Assembly (NCBI RefSeq): GCF_030463535.1
Contig: NC_132892.1
Location: 27,124,269 to 27,188,268 of the forward strand
Reading direction: 5' to 3'
DNA: 64,000 bases
Source of the DNA: Salminus brasiliensis
Lineage: Eukaryota > Chordata > Actinopteri > Characiformes > Bryconidae
In this document: in pieces, positions 1 through 13,535 of the stretch
Position numbering within the stretch: position 1 is the stretch's first letter
Layout of the letters: each line of letters opens with the position of its first letter
Notes under the pieces: generated by a model
The model's database searches: none
Told to the model about the DNA's origin: nothing
What the model saw: the letters and a program-made list of their open reading frames with translations, nothing else
Program-made: the position numbers and the translations under genes

Positions 1-169
1 AGCAGAGATAATTAGCTAGATAGCTACAAACAGGTGACAAAAGAAAAGCCAGCACAAAGAGTATTAGCAGCAGAACAGGTTTAGAGCATCTTGGCGTAGG
101 TGTTACAAGTCTGTGGAACGTTGCCTTTATGAGAAAACATGTAGTAGCAGTAGCCTGATCAGAGTGATC

Positions 170-815
170 AGAGTGAAAAGAGCTAAAAGAGATAGTTAGC
201 TTACTGTTTAGATATGTGTAAAGAAAACATGTAGAAAATATAGTGGTTAGCCATCTCTGAGGGATAACGTAGAAAAGATAGTGGTTAGCTGTCTCTAAAG
301 GGAAAACATGTAGAAAAGACAGTAGTCAGCTATCTGAGGGATAAAGTAGAAAAGATAGTTAGTGTTCTCTGAGTTAAAAAGGAAAAAAAAGGTAGTGGGT
401 AGCTATCTCTGAAAGAAAACATGTAGAAAAGATAGGGGTTAGCCATCTTTAAGGGAAAATGTAGAAATGATAGTGGTTAGCTGTCTCTGAGGGATAACAT
501 AGAAAAGATAGTGGTTAGCTATACATGAGGGATAACGTAGAAAAGATAGTGGTTAGCTATACATGAGGGATAACGTAGAAAAGATAGTGGTTAACCATCT
601 TTGAGTTAAAACATAGAAAAGACAGTAGTCAGCTTTATCTGAGAAAAAATTTAGAAAACCTAGTGGTTAGCTATCTCTGAGGGATAACATAGAAAAGGTA
701 GTGGGTAGCTATCTCTGAAAGAAAACACTACTCTCTGAGGAAAAACGCAGAAAGGATAGTGGTTAACCATCTCTGAGTTCAAACGTAGAAAAGATAGTAG
801 GTAGATGTTGGTTAT
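170..815. repeat. 38-bp minisatellite, about 15 copies
   Basis: A tandem array with a core like GTAGAAAAGATAGTGGTTAG followed by a segment like CTATACATGAGGGATAAC. Two adjacent units near 520-600 are identical at 38 bp; others differ by substitutions and small indels. More decayed relatives (TGTAGAAGAAAGTTAGC, AATCTCTGAGTGAAAAC) continue between about 1270 and 1480. Confidence 0.85.
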
Positions 816-3630
816 AGTAGGGGGTTGGTTATGGGGCTCAAGCCCCTGATGTTTTCTTGAAAGCCCTGAATCATTTTCAGAAAATAAAGTTTTAAATGTT
901 TTTTGTGTGATTTCCCCTCACTATCTCTGACTGGACTAGCAAAATCATCTCCCTAATCATTATAAATTAGGACACTGGTTAATATATGTATATTCTAGTA
1001 ACCCCAGCGTGACGCCGGTTGACAGACAAAGTCCTGCCCTTCAACAAAACGAGCCAATAAGCTTGCTGGTTATGAATAAAACCCCGCCCTTAGCGAAAAG
1101 ATTTTGATGATAAGTTAGTTAAAGGTAGCCAAGTTACTGTGCTGATACTACGCTAAGCAAACTTACATTATAACATTTTGTTAATATTATGTAATATTAT
1201 GTTCCCTGGATGTTTAAAATGTCTAACCCCGGACATCTATTTAGATATTGAGATATTAAGATAAAAAAAAAACATGCATCTCTGAATGAAAGTATGTAGA
1301 AGAAAGTTAGCTCTTTAAATCTGTGAGTGGAAACATTCAAATATTTGCTATTCATTTCGATACATCTGACTAAAAACATGCTAGCTACCTTTTTAGCAAT
1401 CTCTGAGTGAAAACTTATAGACAAGATAGATCTATAAAATGTCTTAAATGAAATCTAAGTGAAAGCATGTTACTAATTTAGCTCTCACACAGTGACAACA
1501 TGCATTAGGAGTAAAAAAGCTCCCCCATTTGAAAAGAAAAGGTATAAAAGCAATGACTGTATTTCATAAAAGCCTTAAGTCTTTTCAGTTGCATTTATTT
1601 GCGAATAATTCATAAATCTCTCTTCACCAGCATCCCTGAGGGCTAAAATATAAACAATGAAATGTCTGAATTCAGCAGAAAAAACACGAGGCTGTATTCT
1701 GTAAGTACATTCAGTGCAAGCCCAATGCCTCCCAGCTCTCCAGTTGCGTGCATGTGTATATGTGTGTGTCTTGTGTGTGACAGATGTGTATTAAAAGACA
1801 GCTCTGGTGCTCTTCTCACAAAAACAGAACAATGCCTAAGCCATAGGAAGCCATTTCCCCATTAGCATTAATGATACCATTTTAACTGCGGTTTGGGCCG
1901 CGGCCAGTCACCATTTAGCACACAGCTGAATATTATGCGTCAATAGCATTCAGCCAGGGTCTGACAATGGATCTAATTTTATTTTTTGCTTTTGGATAGG
2001 GGTCGTCATTATGAACTGCTTCACCCGGATCACACACAAACACTCCATTCTCCACACCGACACCTCCACAAGATCATTCACACTCTGTTGACATTTTGGG
2101 CCTATTGTGAGAGATCATGCCATGCAAACTGTCATTTTGCTCAAAAGAGTATATATCTCTCTTTCAAGCAGATGTAATATCCTCATTCAATTGTTCTAAT
2201 CTTTAGATAATCCTCTGCAGCTGCCTGTGTTATTGCACCGGCTAGCATACAAAAGCTCAGCACTTATGATAAATGCTTGACTGAAGGTTACTATTAAATA
2301 TTTGTGCAATTTTGAGAAATCCACTAATCCTATAGAAATACCAGTATATTGTAGACAACAATGAAAAGGTGCAACAGGGCAGAGGTTGTTATGAAACCCT
2401 TGGTTTGAATTCATGTTTCATCTGCTTTTTTTATCAATTCTATTTATTTTGCTTTTTTGTTAACTTCAGACATCAAACCTGCCCTGGCTGGTGGATTGCT
2501 AAGAGGAATTGTTTTAATGAAATTATTGCTTTAAAGGTGAGCACCACAGCTTGTGTCCAGTTGCGTCTTATCAAAAGCGGCCATCAGCTCTAAACCCCAA
2601 GGTGATTAGGCAAAAACGACTCTTTCACTCCAAACAGGCTAGTATCTAAATCACAGTCATAAATCATAAAGCTAGGCCAGGGACAAGTGCAGACTAGTAA
2701 GTTGGCTATTTGCAGAGGGAGGAGGACAGTGTAACTATATAGTTCTACACACGTTGAATTGGACAGATACATACATGAGAATGACCCTAAATTAGTTTAC
2801 TACAAAGTTTTAACAACAACAACAAGCAAACAAATGATACTGAAGGTTTTTAACAAAGTTTTACTACAGACTTATCTTATTTTACTTTTAAGAAATAGTA
2901 ACATTTTACTGCAATAATTTAAGCTTTCTGGAAAAGCAAAAAGCAAAGAAAATATTGGCAAATTTCTGGCAAATAATCATTTGAATATTTGGATCCTGAA
3001 CTTCAGAATTTTCCAAAAATTGAGTCTCTTTTAAAGAAACAAAGGTTAAGTAGCTTAAAGTTAAGGAGCCTTAAATGGGTGGTATTGTGAACACTTGAGA
3101 GGGTCCCTGGTTGAGAATTGTATTTACAGAAACACTGATAAGGTGGTAACTCATTAGTTTGTACTTTGAGCAAAGTACCGCTGAAATCAATACAGAACTA
3201 TCGTTTAATGGTTATTAATGGGTTATTGGAGGAGCAGGAGTGAAGTGACCGCCACCAACTTCAACAAACCGCTCAACACATTACCACAGACTTGTGATGT
3301 GGTTATCTATAGTGTGTGCAAAAATTGAGCAAGCCTCACTGTGGGGAGGGGGGGTGGCGGGGTGTTCTCTGTGTAGGGTGTAATGTACACTTGTCACTCT
3401 TGAACTATAGTTTTTTGATAAGATTGTGGAACATGACCAAAGTAAGGAATGTCCTGCTTTGTACATACCAAACTTCAAAATCAGTCTGCTGAGGCATTGT
3501 TTAGCTGAATTTGTGAGCGATGGAGTACCGGAGGTTTATATTGGTTGTTCATGTTTGCAGAAACTGTAACTGTAAGAATAATGTAACAGCAGTGGTAGTG
3601 TTCTTGTACTCTCAGCTTGTACCCTCTGCA
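816..3630. other. AT-rich intergenic DNA downstream of klf5
   Basis: No coding exon is recognisable; the short ORFs lack homology and codon structure. It holds decayed minisatellite-like units to about 1480. At 1860-2000 there is a non-repetitive block with homeodomain-type ATTA sites around a GGGCCGCGGCC core, possibly a conserved element. Confidence 0.5.
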
Positions 3631-3760
3631 CTGTTCCTTGAGGAACACTGTCCCTGTTCCTTATAAGGTGCCTTTAGGAAGCTTTTCTTCTAAAAACCTT
3701 TTCATGAAGGTTCCTCAAAGCACCCTTAAGAGGTTCCTCCACAGAACTCAGTTTGTGGTA
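3630..3760. repeat. GGTTCCT/AAGAACC-type interspersed repeat
   Basis: A palindromic, GGTTCC/AGGAAC-rich stretch. Related short motifs (AAGAACC, GGTTCTTC, GGTTCCAT) recur near 29825-29915, 39085-39130, 46000-46045 and 57035-57115. It resembles small fish MITEs, but the family was not identified. Confidence 0.4.
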
Positions 3761-3814
3761 CTGTACTCATTGCTGAGACATATGTGCAAATGCACACACA
3801 CAGCTTGTCTGGTC

Positions 3815-4155
3815 TCTGTAGAGTATTGCCAATAGAATAGGACTCCCTGGAGTAGATAAACATGAACCTATAGGCACCATGCCTAATGCCAGCGTGGGCT
3901 AGAGGGGTATAAAGCTCCACAGCTCAGTGCTGGGGGGTTTTATACCCTTCTAGCCCACTCCAGAATGATGGCGCTCCTGGGAAGAGTTGTGGTGTTGGGG
4001 ATGGGTTGGGGTGATGATCATCCAACATGCAACCTCAATAACCCTCTTGTCTCTGAACGCCTTCTTCCCTGGACAGTAGAGACAGTTACTCCAACAAAAG
4101 ACAAACAATGAATAAGCAGGTGTCCCAATACTTTTGAGCATGAAGTGTATCTTAC
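3815..4155. mobile_element. non-autonomous DNA element, family M (copy 1)
   Basis: It shares the segments AATAGGACTC, ATGCCTAATGCCAG, CGTGGGCTAGAGGG and CAGTGCTGGGG with copies near 13140, 34985, 40885, 41905, 47765 and 57690. It ends near CAATACTTTTGAGCATGAAG. No ORF is present. Confidence 0.6.
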
Positions 4156-7100
4156 TGAATAGGCTTACAGTCATTTGCTTTCAAATGGTTGATGGTTGTA
4201 GACTGAACTAGTCAATGACTGTAAAATGAACTAGAATTAATTTTTTAGTTCTTTAATTTTATTAGTTTCTTTTTTGTCATATTCTGAAATATCTTGGTCT
4301 TGGTCTTGCCTTGGACTCGACAGGTCTTTATTAAATTTATCCAGAACTTTACTCAGTCCCATCTGGATTTTTTCGTAGCTTCACTTCTTAGCTTACCTTC
4401 AGGCATTGTTCAGCCAAATATGCTAACCTAAGCAATTTGTAACTTTGCAAATGCAGATAATTCTCAAATTCAAAAGAAGGCTTTACTTCCCTGTTGGGCT
4501 GGAACCAGGGTCATTACAACATAATTCAACACATTGGTCTTTTAATGGAAGTGAACTAGGGCAAGATTTAGGCTGCATTTTACCCATATACCCCTCCAAT
4601 ACATTAGCAGCCTAAAAGTAATCTCCGGGAATGTTTTTACACTGATCCATTAATTACTCATGGATTAAGTAATCAAAAGTAAAAAACTGAACTTTCTCTT
4701 TAAGTCCATCTAACGCACACATTAAGCCTCCCATTGTCACAGTCATGGAGCAAGCTTGCAGGACTAGCTCATTGTGACCTGTCAGCCATTTTGTTTTCCT
4801 AACACTCTGGTGTGAAAGGGTGAAGAGGCTGAATCACGGAGTCCTGCTCTGAATGAATCACAAATGATTCACCCTGAATATAACACGTACACGTGTAGCC
4901 TCCCAAAGTCCTAACTGCCTTTGGGGGGCTTTAGGTACGTTGTCAGCCCTGCCAAACAAGTGCCATCCTATTCCAATGGAATATGTTGCCAGCTAATGTC
5001 ATATTAGTAGATGCCAGTTATTTCATATTAACCAATTCAAGGGATAGGCCTAGTAGTGGATTTCAGGACATTTACTTCTCATTTTCACTGTAGAATTGTC
5101 ATACAGTGTGCCATTTACAGGTGTGAATCCAATTCAGCACAAACTTATCAATACCACAAATATATTAGTGATAATTAGTAGATAATTAGAGATCATGTAT
5201 TTGACATTTTTGGTGGAAAACAACTTTTTAAATGTTAGAAATGTGTCAGGGTGTTTCAGAAGTTGGAAAACTGTTATCATGCTGAAGCAACAAGATCACA
5301 ATTCATATATGTACCACTAAAGTGCACCCCAAGCAATTTGTAACATTTGCACAAGCTCTTATCTGACATTTAATGCATATTTTACCATTCAGAACGACCT
5401 CCAATCCAGTGGTGGTGCTGTTTTGCTAAATACACACAACCTAGTCTTCTTGTATTCGAAGATGTGAGTGATTTTCTCCGTTATGGAGTTACAAAAGGAA
5501 TGAATGGATGAAAACTCCTGAAAATACAGGTAAATTTAGGGTAGGGGTTATGTTAAGTTTAGGTTTTGGATAAGGTTAAGGTTAGGTTAAATTTAGCCTA
5601 CATTACAGATAACAGGTCAGAATTGTGTTGAGGTGAAGTAGGCTACGTTTAGTTTGAGGTGTAGTAGGTAAGGTTTAGGTTTAGGTTGTGGTGTAGTAGG
5701 TTATATTACGTTTAAGGTGTAGCAGGTAAAGGTAGTTTAGGTTTGGGTTGAGGTGTAGGTTCATGCACTGAAATCTAATGGGAAGGCAAAACAGGTGTAG
5801 ATGCAGTGAAAATCAGGCTTGGGATTTCACAGGGACAATCAGTAGACACATACAACATACACAGTAGTTGGACACTTTAAGGTGGAATTTGTAGAGAATG
5901 AGTGTCAGTGATGTTCATCATTAAAGGGTTATTTATAATAAATGGAGCTTTGGGACTCTTCTTTAAAGCAGCATTATGTCAGAATATTGACATAGAGCCA
6001 TTTCTTGCTCCTGGGCTCCATGTGCGAAGTATGTTTTGCGCTGGGAGCCATTAATAAAGGACACGCTTTACACATGCATTTCTGGACAAGCTGAGAGATA
6101 CAGAACCGCCACTGGAAGTGACTGGCTTTACCTGCAGTTACATAGTGCAGTAAGCAGTGTGCCAAGCCCAAAGTAACAACAACAGAAAGGCTATTCTCCC
6201 TTTTACAGGTCAGTAGAACATCACAATAAATGAAAAAATGCTACATAACACTCCTTTAAAGCCATTGAAAGGTTGTAAAAAGTCATTCTTCTATGGTATT
6301 GCTCCAAAACCTTTTGAGCATGTTTATTTTTTAAGAGTAAAAGAGGAGTCCGAAAGCTGATCTCAGATCATCATTAATACATTTTCTCCTACATACATTT
6401 AGCTTCCTCTCCAACTCCCCCTACAGAAGCAAATGCAGCTGATGTTTAAGAGGGGAAAGTCCCTGTTTGAAATTTGTCCATTAAGGCACTAAGGCCGTGA
6501 TTGGAACCATAAGCTCGGGCCATGGAGTGTTCACTCACGACCTGTTGTGTTTCCACAGCGTGCGGAGAGCAGCTCCCTCCTCCACAAACGGCCCATGTTG
6601 TGCTAGTACGTGGGTGGTCTGTAAAGCTACCCTGGAAAAATCGCACTGAAAGCAGCATGGAGTATCGGCCCAGGGCCAGAAGCCCAGATGTGACAGTAAT
6701 TGTTATTAATCTGCTCCATAAGCCAGTAGCTCCTTCACTAAATTACTCAGAGAGGATACAAGGCCAAACCTGAAGCAGACAACACCTTAACGGCACCTTA
6801 AACACGTTTAGAGAGAAGGAATGAGTAGAGTAACTTAATCGTGTAACCCAGTGGCTTCCTTGCTAAAAGTGACTGGTAGGGAATGAGGTGTAGTACTGTA
6901 TATGAGGTCAGTAAGAAGAAGTGGCTATTGCTGCCAGTGATAACAGAAGAACAGTGTAATTGGATGTTAAGTATTTCTGGGGAAGTGTCGACCTGAAGCT
7001 GTTACAGAATACAAATTGAGGATAAATGTAGCTCATTAATTAATTATATAATTGAATAATATTTTTATATAGTCTGACACCTTCTCTTCTTTTCCGATAC

Positions 7101-8615
7101 AAATGCCAAAAATGAAATTGGAAGTATTGACTGGTACAGATCCAATATTTCTTTTTAACATATTGAAAGTTTTCAAATTAGAAGTTTTAACTTCACTTAG
7201 AATGAAAATCTAAGCATAGTACTCAAACTACTGAAAACATCTATAAAATAAAGATGCAAAAAGGATTTCCTTGTGCCGTGCTATATATGAACTTTTTTTG
7301 GTTTCATAAAGAATCATTTTTGTAAAAGAAAATGATTCTACACTGAAAAAAAAGAAGCGAAAGTCTCTTGAATGTGGTAGAATCTGTCCAATGTTTCTCA
7401 TTATAAGATATTTGTAGTGATAATATAGGTGAATTTCCAATTTACTTAAATTTATTAAAAATATATATTACTTTAAAATAAATGTAAAGTATTTTTAAGT
7501 GATTTGATCTATTAAAAGTGTCTTCTTCTCTTGCAGATACATTTGTTTAATTAAAAAAATATAACATATAACATATAATTTAGCTTTTGTTAAAAAATAA
7601 TGCTTGAAACAAGCACAGTTATCTTATCTGGAATAAACACGACATGTTCAGCAGATACAATCACTTGAAACAAAGTAAAACTAAATTGGTAAATAGTGCA
7701 GTAATTTTAGAATATTCTAGAATATTCAATGTAAAGGCAAGAAATATTAAACATTCGATTAAGGTTTCATTTGCTTATATTGACCTGATACCAACACCCT
7801 GTATCACCTCTAGTGATTATATCTGAAAAGTTAATGAGTTAATGAGCACAAACTAAGTTTGGGTCAGACTTTCTTCTCACTTTCCACAGTCTTCACACTC
7901 CTTTCTCCAGTGAGCAAAGCCAAACTTCAAGTAGACAGGTAAGCAGGCAACCCTGGAGCGTGAGTGTCTTGCTATCTAATGCAAAACGGAGAGTAGAATT
8001 GGACTTTTACAGGAACAGAGCAGTCTGGCTAACAAACAAGGAACCTCAGAGAGGAAAAGCTAATAGATCCATGCAGTTGCTACAGAACTGTTTGTTCAGT
8101 CAATTAAAAAAGGCTGGTGTTCCTGTTTTGGGTTTGTATGATTCCTGAGCAGAAAGAGGTAGGTAAAGGAGGAAGTGTGGTAATTGTGGGTTAATGCTAG
8201 AGGGAGAAGCTGTACACTCACCCGTTGGCACTTTCTCTCCAGAGGCTTCCAGACTGGTGTTGGTTGGTCAGCTTTGGTGACCACAGAATGAAAAAACCTT
8301 TTATGATTCAGCGTTTTTTCTGAGCATGTTAATACAGTCATTGAGAGTGGTTTAATGTGAAATACTCTCTCTCTCTCTCTTTAGAGAAACTTACAGGATG
8401 TTTGGTGAATGGCACCAGATGTCTGAAAGATTAAATGACTATGAATATTATGCCTCATGTCTGATAGTTTTGAAAGAAGGTTTTGACAAAAAATAAAAGT
8501 ATTAATAAATTAATGAATAAATAAATAAATAAATAAATCGTTCATGGTGGACGGGTACACGTGTTATGTTGTAAGGCAAACTATTCCACAATGAAAATGT
8601 ATTTTTTGGTATTTC
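4156..8615. other. intergenic DNA, no gene seen
   Basis: AT-rich DNA without coding signal. 5520-5765 is a degenerate GGTTTAGG/TTAGGT array. 6420-6790 is non-repetitive and of mixed composition, and may be a conserved regulatory block. A (CT)n run lies near 8366-8382 and (AAAT)n near 8511-8538. Confidence 0.5.
5520..5765. repeat. degenerate TTAGGT/GGTTTAGG array
   Basis: Many imperfect copies of AGGTTTAGG, AGGTTAAG and AGGTGTAGTAGG. It is loosely telomere-like but not a clean TTAGGG array. Confidence 0.6.
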
Positions 8616-8619
8616 TTGC

Positions 8620-8920
8620 TATTTTACATTTACAGCATTTAGAAGACATTCCTTTCCAGAGTAACTTCCAATCATGCTTCACTGTTTACTCAGAAAATAT
8701 AGATTGAAGAGGCCAGTATCTAAAAGATACCTCAAGCTTAGATGCTGTCAAATACAAAAGTCAGTATGGAGACCTAGATACACAAAACAAACACAGACAT
8801 GAGTACAATCATAGCCTTAATAAGCACAAAATTAATCAGTGCTGATTAAATACTCTTGGAGGAAATAGGGCTTTAGACGACGTTAGAAGACTGGAAGCGA
8901 CTCAGCTGTCATTTAGGGGG
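8620..8920 (+). repeat. interspersed repeat family A (copy 1)
   Basis: It starts TTTACATTTACAGCATTTAG and carries AAATACAAAAGTCAGTATGG and GACATGAGTACAATCATAGC, shared with copies at about 10620, 34360 and 62465. The motif 'GGCATTTAGCAGACGCTCTT then CCAGAGCGACTTACAA' in the best copy is common in fish genomes. Confidence 0.65.
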
Positions 8921-9599
8921 ATTTAATGTAAAATGGTTAATTGTAGAAAAATATAGTGACATACAATTATTATCATTCCACATAAGATCTCGGAAGACGT
9001 GTGGGTACCTAGGTTGTTTTGAAAAGTAATTAAAATGCCTAAATTAGTAGATGTTGTGACCCCTGGCTGCTATCAGCACCCAATGGAAAATAAAACTGTC
9101 CTGGAGGAACGTAAATTCGCTCCACTGTGTACTCATACTCAGAAGGAATGACAATAAAAGCCTCTCGACTTGACTTGACTTGAAATGAGCTATGAACCAT
9201 TTTACATCAGATCACTCTGAATGACCTTGTTAACATATTAACCAATAAATTCTGCAGAGATTTTAAATCGGTAAAATACCCCTTTAATTCTTCAGTAAAG
9301 TAGCACATCAAGTCTCAAGTTCAAGATCAGAAGTTCCCAAAAATGTTCCCAAAAAGTTATTTGAGAAATTTCAGTTTGTTGAAAAATAACAAAACTTGCT
9401 AGCTAGGGCGAGCACATCTAACACTAACAGTAATGTTAATATGCTGTTTATGTCTTTGTTATTAAATCATTTAACTGAGAAAACGGGGCAACTGGTCATT
9501 CAGAAAGACTATAGAGATGACTGGATAAGAGCAAGGCCTGTATGGCTCACTGTAAATTAAATGTGTGTAAGGTAAGTTTGCTCTTTACACTCTTTATTT

Positions 9600-10620
9600 T
9601 CCCGTTCTACAGTTCACAAGCCATTCCATAACACACAAATTCCTCAAACAAATAAACTCCTTCCCCTCACACAACGCTCCGGGACGGGCTTTTGTTCTGC
9701 CGCGGCAAAGCGGTGCTCCTCTGTATTGATCCGACTGGGCCAGGTTATGAGAAAGTGCAACAAGTCTCGTTCTAAATCCAGGGGAGTGGGGAGAAGAGGT
9801 AGGGGCCCTCAACATTAGAGCAATAATGTTCTCCCTGGGGGTCTAAAACCCCCGTGTACAGAAAGGGGGAGGAAGAAGAAGGGAATAAAAAGAAGAGGGA
9901 GGGAAGAGAGCAGAAGACCTGTAGGAGGAATGCCCAGGAGGAACCTTGGAAGAACCTCCTGATAGGTTCCGATGGAGCCTCCATTGTTTGCCTGCCTTTG
10001 ACATCTGAAGTCTATTAGGGACAGGGGCTGAGGTTAGTCCTGAGAATCAAACCAAGAACATATGTAGCAGAGAGGGAGAAATTCCCCGCTTCTTTCAGAG
10101 CGATGAAAGCATTTATTTTCCTTCATGGCGTTTCCTGATCTCATATCAAAAGGAGTATTGTTTCTCTGCTCACAGGGGTCCCCAACGTTTTGGCAGCTTG
10201 TAATTCAGTTGCACCCTGAGAGAGAGAGAGAGTGAGCGCACCGAAGCCTCATAAAGCGAATAGTGCAATCAGCAAACAAGGTCCATCCACACGAGACAGA
10301 TGAAAACAAGCCCCTCGGTGGAACTAGATGGAACATGGTGGGAAAATTAGCATTCCGACAGTGGAACATAACGACAAGGTCCAGTTCGGGATAAATGAGG
10401 CTGATGGAAGAACAGCTTTGAACAGCTTTGGGATGAGAGCGAATTAAGCTATAATCCACGAGGGGTCTGCAGTACTGTGATTTTACCACCATTAAGAGGC
10501 GTTGTTAGGCCTGATGTGGATCACGCCTTTAACGGTGGTCTCGAGTGACATTACTTTTATAAAACAGCAACCAATTACAAGATGTCAGCGCAATGAATCG
10601 GATTACCATGATTTATCGCT
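9600..10620. other. non-repetitive intergenic block, possible conserved element
   Basis: No exon is recognised. 10060-10620 has balanced composition, no repeat family signature and a short GAGA run (about 10218-10234), unlike its AT-rich surroundings. It could be a regulatory element of klf5; this is inference only. Confidence 0.3.
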
Positions 10621-10960
10621 TACTTTAAGCTTAGATGCGACCAAATACACTGCAAATACGAAAGTCAGTATGGATACGTAGATACACAATCATCACACAC
10701 TACAACATACAATCATCATACACTACACTCTGTCTAAATGCAAAATCAAGTAAGACATGAGTACAATTATAGCCTTGATAAGCGCAAGATTAATAAGTGT
10801 TGATTTAAGGACTCTGGAAAAGAGGGGTCTTCAGTTGGCGTTTGATGATAGCCCAGGGGAAGACACCCAGGGGAAGTTTGTTCCACCATTTAGCTTGGCT
10901 TCCATGCATCTTGAAGGACGGTTAAGTGCAATTTCAAGAATGTATGTACGTATTACATGT
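10620..10960 (+). repeat. interspersed repeat family A (copy 2)
   Basis: It shares CTTAGATGCGACCAAATAC, ACATGAGTACAATTATAGCC, GGGGAAGTTTGTTCCACCA and CATGCATCTTGAAGG with the other copies. Confidence 0.65.
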
Positions 10961-11091
10961 TTAAAGAGGAGTTTAATAAAACAACAGAGATAGACCTTAT
11001 TTAAACATTCAAGCTAAAACAGGAAGTACATTATCATTCCCATAGTGTCCTGATTTGTAGTATTTTTGTGTTTACAGGCTAGAGTACTGTG

Positions 11092-11340
11092 TCAAGTCAA
11101 GTCAGATTTATTTGTATAGCACTTTTTCCAACTGTTGTCGTCACAAAGCAGCTTTACATAATTATTAATTAGTAAAAGAAAGAGACAAAAAAAAAATAAC
11201 GTAAGAAGACATGAAAGACTCCCAGTGGGCAAGCCAACGGCGACAGTGGCAAGGAAAAACTCCCTCAGAGCTGGAGAAGGAAACCTTGGGAGGAACCAAG
11301 ACTCACGAGGGGAACCTGACCCATCCTCCTCTGATTATAA
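11092..11340 (+). repeat. common fish interspersed repeat
   Basis: It begins with TCAAGTCAAGTCAGATTTAT and TGTATAGCACTTTTTCC. The interior has CACAAAGCAGCTTTACA, CCAACGGCGACAGTGGCAAG and AAAAACTCCCTCAGAG, and it ends CCCATCCTCCTCTG. I recognise this text as a repeat spread widely in teleosts. No ORF is intact. Confidence 0.7.
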
Positions 11341-13130
11341 CTATTTAAACATTATTGATAAAAATTACCAAACCAGATACAACAGATAGTTAATAGTGGT
11401 GATATTAATAGAGGCAGATAGTTACGAGTCCATTTAGGTTTTAACATGGTCATTAAACAGGTATCAGTGTCTGTGTGAACCAAATAAAGATCTGCATTAT
11501 GACTTTTGAGCAGGTCGAGAGATGTTGCATGTGTTGCATGTAGTGACAGAGATGAAATTGGTGATAGTCTAAGTCCAGTGTTTGTTAGCAATGGTAGCCT
11601 AGCATCCACCATCGTAAACTAAAGAAGCACACATCAGTTAGCAAACATGTCCTGGGTGATCAAGTGTGTCTGTGGGCAGGGATGAACATGTCAGTGTAGA
11701 TTTTTGGCTGAACTTTGCCTTTAAGCAGTTAAAACTGTGAGTAATGAAGACGTTATGGTTGCTATTACAAATCAAATGTGTGAAATGATCAAGTTTAGAA
11801 TCATTATTCTGGATTTATTCCCACTTCAGAGCGAATCAGATTTGTTGATTAATACCTTTCCACAGGCCCATGAGCAGCTGCTATTCATGTTGTTTAAACT
11901 ATTTATCTATTTCTACAGGCCTATTAGAATAGCAGTCACTGTGAAACTACAACAGTAAAAATACAGCTAACGAAATGTCTGTTAAAGGAATTCCCCCATT
12001 TTTGTCAAAGAAATTGTGCATAATTAAATGTTTAAGATGTAAAAAGTGGTTTGAAATTATTAAATCAAAAGAAACTCACCTTGTATAATGTGATTACTAG
12101 ATAAAAGAGTTATGAACACATTGTTTTACTTTCATTTCAAAACACATTGGGTGCCCTAAAATAGAAAACTCAATTTACCTTAGCATAGTTGAATAATAAG
12201 AGCTTGGTCGTTAGACAGGTGCCCAGACCAGTGCTAGGCTAAAAGCTAAACCAGCAAACTGGCTACAATCTCTTTAGGACCTAGAGGGAATCCAGAGGAG
12301 AAGACAGCAATACTATCCGTTAAGATTCAGCAAAAATGACAAGAGTAACTTTGTTACAAGTTTGCTGCTAAACTAGGCTAGGCTAGGCTAGACAGGCTTT
12401 TCTATGCTGTGCCGTAAACCATTTAATAAAAGCAAAGCTAATCTTTCTTATTCACAAGCCCACCAAACAGCAAAATGTATCTTGAGGCAACATAACAGGG
12501 TTGTAAATAGGCTTGTGAAGCCAGATCGAAGCATTTTTGACTCCTTTTAAAGCCACATACTTACTATTTATACGTCAAAGAACACTGTGGCACCTTTAAC
12601 ATATTTATAGTGGAGAGGAACATGTTGGAAGGTAAAACAGCACCTCGGAATGTCGTTTCATCTATTTTACCACTGTAAAGACTGCAAATAAAAGGACAGG
12701 AAATCAAATGTGGCTCAGCCAATCAGCTTTTAGAACCAAAGCACCCTTCTCTTTTATAAAACATAAATGTACTAAGCCTAAGTGGTCAAAGCTCCGCAAA
12801 TAGAATCTCTGTTCTGGCAGTCAGATTTGCGCTGAGCATAACTGATAAAGTCAACATTGCTTTTGAAATGCATTAATGCCAAGCTTGGAGAGGCCTGTGT
12901 GCACGAGTACTGTAAACAAATAAACTCTATTCAGATCAGATCAGACGCAGCCAGACGCTATTCATGTCTTTGTGGAAGTGCTGCTAATGTCTAGTCCACA
13001 CATTAACCATTGAGTCATTTTGTGTTATTGGTTTTCATGCGCTGGTGTTGTCTGAAGCACAATCTTTAAATAGATTATATGGAAATTGGCAGCTTCTGCT
13101 GAAGTACTTCTTCACCATGTCAGGTCACTT
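11341..13130. other. intergenic DNA, no gene seen
   Basis: AT-rich DNA without coding signal. It contains a small GCTAG tandem run at about 12372-12391. Nothing else stands out. Confidence 0.5.
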
Positions 13131-13139
13131 TGTAACAGT

Positions 13140-13535
13140 TTAATTTAACGCTCTGGAACAGATGCACACCAGCCCAGAGTCACCATATCCAATGCCTGGT
13201 GTCAGCAATATGTAGAGGAATAAGATGGCTTTGCAGTGCGCTTTAGCACTGAGCTGTGGAGCAGTGGAACAGCGTTCACTGGAATTACGGAGCTCCAACC
13301 AGCTCCTGGCACATTTGGGATGAGTTGGAGTGGCATCTGTGATCCAGAACTGATCATCCAAGATCAGTACCTGACCTCACCAATGCTCTTGTGGTTGACC
13401 CTCTCAGTAATGTTCTAAAGTATTGGGTACAGCCTTCTGACTAAAGAAGAGTAGAGAACCTTGCAGAGAAGTAAACAACCTCTATTGAGAAAGAATGTTG
13501 AGTGAGCAGGTGTCTACAGACTTTTGAGTTTCCTC
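13140..13535. mobile_element. non-autonomous DNA element, family M (copy 2)
   Basis: It shares GCACTGAGCTGTGGAGCAGT, GGAACAGCGTTCACTGGAAT, GGGATGAGTTGGAGTGGCAT and the end CAGGTGTCTACAGACTTTTG with the other family M copies. Confidence 0.6.

Noticed and set aside
170..815. CRISPR-like spaced repeat
   Set aside because: The units are contiguous, with no unique spacers, in a vertebrate genome.
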